Source: Tamarix chinensis (Eukaryota; Streptophyta; Magnoliopsida; Caryophyllales; Tamaricaceae). From it: DNA of 64,000 bases. The position numbers were made by a program, and so were the translations under genes. This document shows, one piece after another, positions 57,457-64,000 of this stretch (within the stretch, counting starts at the first letter, position 1; the number at the start of each line of letters is the position of its first letter). The notes under the pieces were generated by a model that saw nothing but the letters and a program-made list of their open reading frames with translations, made no database searches and was not told where the DNA came from. The DNA is taken from the NCBI GenBank assembly GCA_030549775.1, contig CM060177.1:31462014-31526013 (forward strand), in the 5' to 3' direction.

Positions 57457-59278
57457 GTATGCATCATGCTTTGTGGTTCTTATGATGTATGCTGTTATTG
57501 CTGTGTTTTTTCTGTTATCAAGTTTTGCTTTATGAGAGTTCTGAGTTTCTTTTTTTACTTATATATTTTTAAACATTGCCCTGAATTTCTCACAAATCCT
57601 AGATTTTAGCCAACACAAAACTGATAAATAACAGGAATGTATAGGCTAAACAAAGCAACAACCTAAAGCACCAAGTCCTAAACTTTAAAAAGATACTCAA
57701 CAAATTTTGAAGATAATACAAGTTAAATATTTTTTTAGTTCTTCTAGAATGTATTTTTCTTTGTCCCTGAATAAAGAATATTTATTTTAGTTCATGTAGA
57801 TTTTTTTTTTCTTACTCATATTAGTCCCTCGATTAGGGGTCAAAAAATACAAAAAATGGAGAAAGTTGTATCCTATATGGGCCAATTTGAATGAAAATGA
57901 AATCTAGAGGGACCAAGATTTTTATTTATTTATTTATTATTATTTTTTTTTTATTCAAGGACCAAAATAGAAAAAATTCACATTCGAGAAATACCAAAAT
58001 AGTATAACTTAGATAATACCAAGTAATAAAATATAATAGCAAATCCGAGATAGTAATTATATCTCCTACAAAGATAATATTAAATCCTATATTGCCCTAA
58101 AAGATAAAAGCTCACCATTATGGGCGTAAATGAAATTATGATAAACTGGTTGATGAAACTCTACATTGAGTTTCAAACCATCAAAGTATCATATGCCAAA
58201 CTTGGGCATAAGATGTTCCTTAGCAATGAGGCTTAAAACATGAACGTGGAGGAAGTGGCTCAAAACTACCTCAATGGATGCCATCATTAATTGATTCAAT
58301 TGCTAGCACACTATTTTCAACCCTAAGCTCTTCTACCACTACAAGTCTTTCTCCTCATCATTATTTGCTCAATATATGGTTCAATGCATGACTCATGAGG
58401 CATTGGTTGGAGATTTGCATCATCTTTTCTTGTATCCTTCTTATGGACTTGACTCCCAAGCAATTGCTTATTGACCTCGTTGAAATTGATTGCAAAAACT
58501 TGCATGTGAGTATCAGATATCTGGTGGAGCTTTATTCTTATTTGTAGACATGTTTGGGTTAGTTAGCAATCAGGATAGACTTTTTGGGGGCTTTAATTGA
58601 AAATTTGGTAGATGGTATTGTGAAAGGGGTGATAGTGGGTGGAAACAAAGTAGGACAACATCTAGATTGATGGTAGTAGTAGATAGGCTTTGATACCAAG
58701 TATTATCTACCTAGGTTTGTCATACAATTCCAATATATCATTCAAGTCAAAGGCATATTATCAACAGGAATACATTGGCCTAGGTAAAGTAAACTATCTA
58801 AAACAATAAGTACTAAAATGATAAAAGATGAGGTTTAGTATTGAAAGATAATATTGAATTATTGAAGAAAATAGTAAATGTAAGATACTAATGAAGCCAT
58901 TGTTTTGAGTTAATTAAAAAAGTGATTATTTAAGATAATTACTTTATTTGAAAAAAATTTAGGCCAAAAGTTAAGAAAAAAACACAATTATCTTAGAGTC
59001 GCTTATTTTAAGTAGCTCCAAACAAGGGGTAAAACTTTTATAAAGATAATAACGGATATCCTATAATCTTCTAGATAACAACCATTTTTGTATGTCATTA
59101 AACAAAATTCCAATAAGCTAGTGTACCAAAGCAGATCTAAAGTATCCAAACTTCCAAATTTCATACTACATTATGATTGTTCATATAGTAATAAAAAATA
59201 ATATAAATGTTCATTAGAAGGTTTCAAGATTAGGCAAACCTATTGATCCCTATTGATGTATATAAGAAAGATTTTTAT
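57457..59278. other. Downstream of exon 2: degenerate repeats
   Basis: No carrier exon was recognised. A MITE candidate occupies about 57731-58003. At 58688-58702 the minus strand reads 'cttggtatcaaagcc', a primer-binding-like site of an old retroelement. The sequence after 57608 ('ataacaggaatgtataggc') resembles that after 58755 ('tcaacaggaatacattggc'), possibly remains of two LTRs. The frame at 58323-58505 has no recognisable family. Confidence 0.4.
57731..58003. mobile_element. MITE candidate
   Basis: The start 'ttttttagttcttctagaatg' and the reverse complement of the end, 'ctattttggtatttctcgaatg', match over about 50 bp with gaps, including 'tgtccctgaataaa'/'tggtccttgaataaa'. No target duplication was resolved. 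Confidence 0.4.
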
Positions 59279-60098
59279 GTGAAGACAGCGTAGCATAGGA
59301 ATAAGAAGTAGATAGGAGTAGATTATTCCTATCGGTTGCTAATCTTTTGTCATATTCTCCTATATCATTTAGTTATCTTAGCTAGTTTTTAGTTATCTAA
59401 ACTAGTTATGTTTTATCTTATTGAGATTCTTTTTATCTTATTTAGTTATTGGTTGTCTTCTTTTTTTTCCCGATCTTTAGGCCATATATAGAACCTTAGT
59501 TTTTTATACCGTTGAATGAATATCATTGTTAGAGTGATTTTTCCCTAAGTTTCTCCAATTTTCGTCTCAATTCTTTGAACCTTGTATCATTTTTGTATCA
59601 TAGTCAAACTTAATCCTCATATTTTGTTGCCAAACATAAATCCATAGCCAATTCAAAACTCTATCCCAAATTTATAAAAGCTTCAACTCATCACAAATTG
59701 TTTGAATTGAAGCCATAAATCATTAATTTAACCGTCATAGTACCCTATTAAACCCCAATCGAACCACAATCATAGTATGTCTTCTTCTAAAAGTTCCGAG
59801 TCACTCAAACAATCTAACCCTTCCCTTATGGATTAACTAAAGCAATTGGTACTTAAGTTAGCTAAAGATGCGGAAAGGATGATCGAAATCTCCCGTGGAT
59901 GAACCTAACCTTCTATTAGTTAGGAAACCCATATTATATTGATCTAACTCAAATTGTAGCGCTAACTTCCATAGATAAGCTCCTGGTTACATTCCTCCAT
60001 TCTATAGGACCCTTAGATCTTATGGTCATCTGAATCAACCTAACTTTAATGATTTAGAGGAGGAAACCGCTAGGAATTTCTATAAACATAATTTTCAG
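59279..60098 (+). mobile_element. Plus-strand LTR and gag-start fragment
   Basis: An LTR-like block from TGTGAAGACAGC to CTTGTATCA (59589), with TATA-like 'ccatatatagaacc' near 59480, is followed by 'ttgtatcatagtc' (59593-59606), close to the tRNA-Met primer site. A gag-like start 'MSSSKSSESLKQSNPSLMD' begins at 59777 and hits a stop almost at once. It breaks off where the minus-strand gypsy LTR begins. Confidence 0.6.
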
Positions 60099-60390
60099 TG
60101 AGAATTTCCTAGCACAATTAAGGAACAGTAAGGATAAGAGAAAAATCAAATTAGAATTTATATTTAGAAATCCAGGCTTTCAAGACCCTGGTGCTTCCAA
60201 CATTACACCGTGTTTTCCTGCCCTCCCCTTCTCCTCTTCGGTATTTATATTTCTGCCCCTGCCTAAGGTGACTCAGCATATCCTAATCACCTACTACCCT
60301 CACGTAACTACCCCTACAATTAAGCAGAAAAGAAATAAAATAGATAAAACATAATTGAAGATAATGTCTAATTCGTCCCTGTCCCCCACA
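60099..60390 (-). repeat. Gypsy 3' LTR (right edge approximate)
   Basis: The left edge is TGAGAATTTCC in plus orientation (ends ...TTCTCA on minus). A purine-rich tract on the minus strand ('gtgggggacaggga', about 60375-60390) marks the inner border. No second copy is available to confirm it. Confidence 0.5.
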
Positions 60391-60454
60391 GGCTATCTTA
60401 TGCCTCCTCTACTCATCTATCGGGCCTTGTTTGCCCTCCTCACAAAGGTGTATT

Positions 60455-61847
60455 TCACCAATGGCCTATCAATCCCCACTTTTCCCTTAGAGCACGTTTC
60501 AACATTGAGACATGGAAAACTAGGTGGATGGCAGTGGAGTCCAGTAGTTCCAAATGGTATGCTACTTTTCCCACTTTAGCTAGCACACGGTAGGGACCAA
60601 AAAACCTTGGTGATAGCTTCTCATCGGCGCGCCTGGCCAATGCCTTATAACGGTATGGCTTCAACTTCACATACACCCAATCCCCCAATGTTAGTTGGAT
60701 TTCACGCCGCCCTTTGTTAACCGTATCCTTCATTATTTTCTGGGAGTGATCCAAATGATATTTAAGCTTGGCTAAGGCCAAATCCCTATCTTTCAACTCC
60801 ATATCCACTGCTGCAAAAGAAGTTTGACTTGTTGCATAGCGGATTAAGGAGGGGGAGCCCTGTTGTATAAAGCTTGGAATGGGGTAGTTTGTGTTGCTGA
60901 ATGGTATGAGATATTGTACCAGTATTCAGCCCAAGCTAGCCACCTACTCCATTGTTTGGGCTTGTTATAGCAGAAGCAACGAAGGTAAGTTTCCAAGCTA
61001 CGATTGAGGACTTCTGTCTGTCCATCCATTTGCGGATGATAAGCTGAGCTACGCCGAAGTAAAGTGCCCTATAGTTTAAACAATTCCCTCCAAAAATGGC
61101 TGAGAAACACCTTATCTCTATTTAACACGATGGACCGGGGTGCCCCGTGTAACCGGACAACCTCCTTTAGAAAAACAGCAGCCACCATTGGAGTAGTGAA
61201 AGGGTGTTTGAGTGGAATGAAATGGGCATACTTAGTCAATCTATCCACAACCACCAAAATGCAAGAGAATCCTTCCGAGTTAGGTAATCCTTCTATGAAA
61301 TCCATGGCGACATCATCCCATACCTGGTCGGGAATTGGGAGGGGCTGCAGCAGGCTTGCTGGGGCTAAGTGCTTTGACTTCTGGCACTGGCAGGTGTCAC
61401 ATTCAGCCATAAATTTCTGAACTTGCCTCCTCATACCTGGCCAGTATACATCATGGTTCAACTGGTGAAAAGTTCTTAGAACCCCAGTATGTCCCCCGAT
61501 GACACTTCCATAATACTCTTGCAATAGCCTGGGAATGAGGGTCGAAGTAGCAGGAAGAATGAGGCGCCCCTTGTAGAGTAATTGGTCTTGATGGACTGTG
61601 TAATGTAACCCTCCACTGTCCTTGGGTCGGCTAGCACTTGCTATTTGATTGGGCTAAGGGTTGGGTCTACTTCCATTTCCTCTTGTAGCGCTATCCAGTT
61701 ATGGTCCCATACCATGGCTAAAGCTGATAACTCTTCATCTCTCCTTAACAAGGCATCGACTGCCTTATTTTCGCACTCGGGTCTGTATTCTATATTGAAG
61801 TTGTAATCGAGCAGCTTCGTGACCCATTTTTGGTGTTCCTTGACCAC
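60455..61847 (-). pseudogene. Gypsy RNase H end and integrase remnant
   Basis: Frame 61847-61641 is the RNase H end ('WVTKLLDYNFNIEYRP'). Frame 61524-61069 is the integrase, with zinc-binding 'GGHTGVLRTFHQL' and 'CDTCQCQKSKH' and core 'VAMDFIEGLP', but 'IVLNRDKVF' where SDRD is usual, so one core Asp is replaced by Asn. Frame 61029-60844 has '[16 protein letters not shown]' with the catalytic Glu. Frame 60808-60455 is the C-terminal domain. Stops and shifts between the frames disable it. Confidence 0.85.
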
Positions 61848-61859
61848 TACCCTCTAGTC

Positions 61860-63262
61860 CAGTAGAAACTTAAGGCTCCTTTGATCCGTTTGTACTGTGA
61901 ATCATTGCCCCAATAGATATGGTCTCTAGCGCTGGACGGCTAGGACTATGGCCATCAATTTGCGTTCATACACTGACTTAGCCCTTGCCCTCAAGCCCAA
62001 GGACTAGCTGAAATAAGCTATAGGCCTCTGGTCTTGCATCAATACTGCTCCCAATCCGCAACCTGATGTATCTGTTTCGATGACAAAAGCCTTATTGAAA
62101 TCTGGTAGTGCTAATACCAGAACTTGTGTCATTGCGGTCTTTAACCTTTCAAATGCCTCTTAGGCCCCCTTATTCCAACCAAAACCATCCTTTTTCAGTT
62201 GGGAAATCAAAGGGGCTGCAATGTGGGCGAACCCTGCCATGAATTTTTGGTAATACCCCATCAACCCAGAAATCCCCTAAACTCCCTCAGATTACGAGGA
62301 AGAGGCCACTCTACTATAGGTTGAACTTTTGATGCATCAGTTGCCACCCCTTTTTCTGATATAATATGGTCCAGGTACCTTAGCTCCCGTTGCCCAAAAC
62401 TACACTTCTTGGTATTTATAATCAGGGAGTTAGATCACAGGACTGCAAGGACTATTCCTAGATAACCAATATGCTCCTCCATGGTTGGGATATAAACTAG
62501 TATGTCATAAAAAAATACTAGCACAAATTTCTGCAAAAAAGGCTTGAATATGTCATTTGTCAACGCCTAAAAGGTTGCCAGGGCATTTGTTAAACCAAAG
62601 GGCATTACCAAAAATTCATAATGCCCCTCATGAATGCGAAAAGCCGTTTTAGGCACATCCTCAGGCCTCACTCGAATCTAATGGTATCCAGATTTCAAGT
62701 CTAGTTTAGAGAATACTGTGGCCCCCTTCAGTTCGTCCAATAACTCATCTATAATTGGAATCGAAAACTTGTTCGGAATATTGACCTTATTTAACGCTCG
62801 GTAATCCACACAAAACCTCCACCCACCATCTTTTTTCTTGACCAATAGTATAGGACTCGAGAATGGGCTTCTACTGGGCTGTATGATACCAGTTGCCAAC
62901 ATATCATTAACTAGTGATTTGATTTTAGTCTTCTGAACTTGAGGATACCGATATGGCTGTACACTCACTGGAGCTATACCAAGCTGCAATTCTATTCGAT
63001 GATTTGCCGTCCTCTGCGTTGGTAGACTAGTGGGCATGTCCATGACATCCTTAAATTCCTCCAGGACTCGTTGTAGCTCTGCTGGAACTTGATAGTCATT
63101 TTCTCCTTCCGGTCTTGCAATCTCCAAAGCTGAACATTCTACCAGCACACCCTTCCCTTCCCGTTGGAGTGTCCTCATCATGGCCTTGAGTGAAATTTGT
63201 GTCTTACACAGCCCCGACTCCCCTTTTAATGTCACCGAAGCATTTCCCACCATGATTTTCAT
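61860..63262 (-). pseudogene. Gypsy reverse transcriptase remnant
   Basis: Open from 63262 to 62678 with '[20 protein letters not shown]', '[19 protein letters not shown]' and '[15 protein letters not shown]'. It continues after a stop with '[11 protein letters not shown]' and the active-site region near 62510-62490 reading 'VLVFFYDILVY', in which one of the two catalytic Asp residues (FxDD) is Tyr. The connection and RNase H parts down to 61860 are broken by many stops. Confidence 0.85.
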
Positions 63263-63278
63263 AATTGGAACCTTCTAA

Positions 63279-63955
63279 TTAATGTGGGTCATTCCAAGTT
63301 TCATCAGCCACTGCATTTCTAGAATGATATTCGCACTCCCCAAGTGTATTGGTAATAAATCTTCGATGATCTCTATCTCTTGTAGAGTAATTGCCACATT
63401 TCTGCAAATTCCCTAAGCTTGGACAGATCCCCCGGTCCCCGTGATCACTCCATAAGCCACTGTGGAAGTTACCTGCTGTTGCAACTCGTTCACCACATCC
63501 CAAGCAACGAAATTATGGGTAGCACCATTGTCAATCATAACAGTGATAGGGTGGCCATCAACTAAGCCCTGTAACTTCATGGTGCGCGGGCTAGTAAATC
63601 CCACTATAGAGTTCATAGAAAGTTCCACAGCCCCATCCATCGATTCATGGGCCTCCTCCCCTTCTTCTATGTGGTCAGTTTTCAGCTCACCCCCTTCTCC
63701 CATGGCTCCCTCATCTATTAACAGAATCTGCAGCATCTTGTTTTTGCAGATATGCCCCGGATGGTACTTCTCATCACACCGAAAACAAAGGCCCTTCTCT
63801 TGCCGCCTCATTATCTCTATGTCGCTCATCCTATTGGTTCCCATCGTTTGGCAGCCCTCTAGTGAGTCCCTTGAACAGGTAGTTGGGGTTGCGTTGCTAG
63901 CGCGAGTTGATCCCCCGGGGCTCTGAGCCTTTGAGTTGGGTGAGGAGAGGGTCAA
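63279..63955 (-). pseudogene. Gypsy gag C-terminus and protease remnant
   Basis: Frame 63955-63413 contains a CCHC-type zinc knuckle 'CFRCDEKYHPGHICKN' and, further on, 'GHPITVMIDNGATHNFV', the aspartic-protease site with Asn in place of the usual Ser (DSGA). A stop and frame change near 63413 separate it from the reverse transcriptase. The gag N-terminus is beyond the window. Confidence 0.8.
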
Positions 63956-64000
63956 ATTGGGCTTGGAGTAAAATGACGCAACAGAAGATAAATGTTTAGG

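Larger units (their letters stand above)
60099..64000 (-). mobile_element. Ty3/gypsy element, 5' part off the window
   Basis: From right to left on the minus strand: gag zinc knuckle and protease, reverse transcriptase, RNase H, integrase, then a 3' LTR at about 60099-60390 (TGAGAATTTCC edge, TATA-like 'aaatataaatacc' on minus near 60250). The coding sequence is cut by several stops and frameshifts. The 5' LTR would lie beyond 64000. The C-terminal wording ('FFGPYRVLAKVGKVAYHLEL', 'HLVFHVSMLK') is typical of chromovirus-like gypsy lineages, but no chromodomain was seen. Confidence 0.85.

Noticed and set aside
63462..63926. 154-codon plus-strand frame
   Set aside because: Antisense to the gag zinc knuckle and protease of the gypsy element.

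Overview
The window looks like plant nuclear DNA: AT-rich, intron-containing, and mostly transposable elements. Two ordinary genes are recognisable, both on the + strand. One is a complete eight-exon ferroportin/IREG-type metal exporter (SLC40 family) at 22976-27348, whose predicted exons join in frame to 531 residues. The other is the first two coding exons of a mitochondrial thiamine-diphosphate carrier-like gene at 54438-57456, whose remaining exons are not in the window. No rRNA, tRNA or CRISPR array was seen. The species cannot be named from this sequence.

Layout. 1-4599 is a long gypsy-type LTR (- strand) carrying a 146-bp tandem array and a 711-bp hAT-like insertion. 4600-8139 is gene-free AT-rich DNA with one solo-LTR-like block. 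8140-22677 is a nested stack: a Ty1/copia element (- strand, both LTRs visible) holds a Ty3/gypsy element (10534 to about 19990) and a TRIM (20489-21316). The gypsy element in turn holds a 3.8-kb solo LTR with matching target duplications (16137-19923) and a 9-bp-TSD MITE (13815-14309). The ferroportin gene starts about 300 bp beyond the copia LTR.

30238-52322 is best read as one more solo LTR of the same family as 16137-19923, split into three pieces by two large insertions. The first insertion (30969-40286) is a pile of other LTRs. The second (about 42947-52050) is a roughly 9.1-kb Mutator-like element (MULE).

The MULE is the most interesting object. It has related terminal inverted repeats, a candidate TSD, and clusters of short palindromic repeats inside both ends. 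It carries two convergent genes: a plant-mobile-domain (PMD) gene on + and, on -, a MULE transposase with a SWIM finger continuing into an OTU-type cysteine-protease domain. Both genes carry several stops and frameshifts. All seven in-frame stops I placed can be explained by C:G to T:A transitions, as expected for a methylated, silenced element.

The right flank holds the carrier-gene start. Intron 1 carries an 856-bp hAT element with a perfect 8-bp TSD. Downstream of exon 2 are degenerate repeats, a + strand LTR/gag fragment and a - strand Ty3/gypsy element with disabled catalytic residues running off the window. Apart from the two host genes, nearly every long reading frame is retroelement coding remnant or low-complexity LTR sequence.
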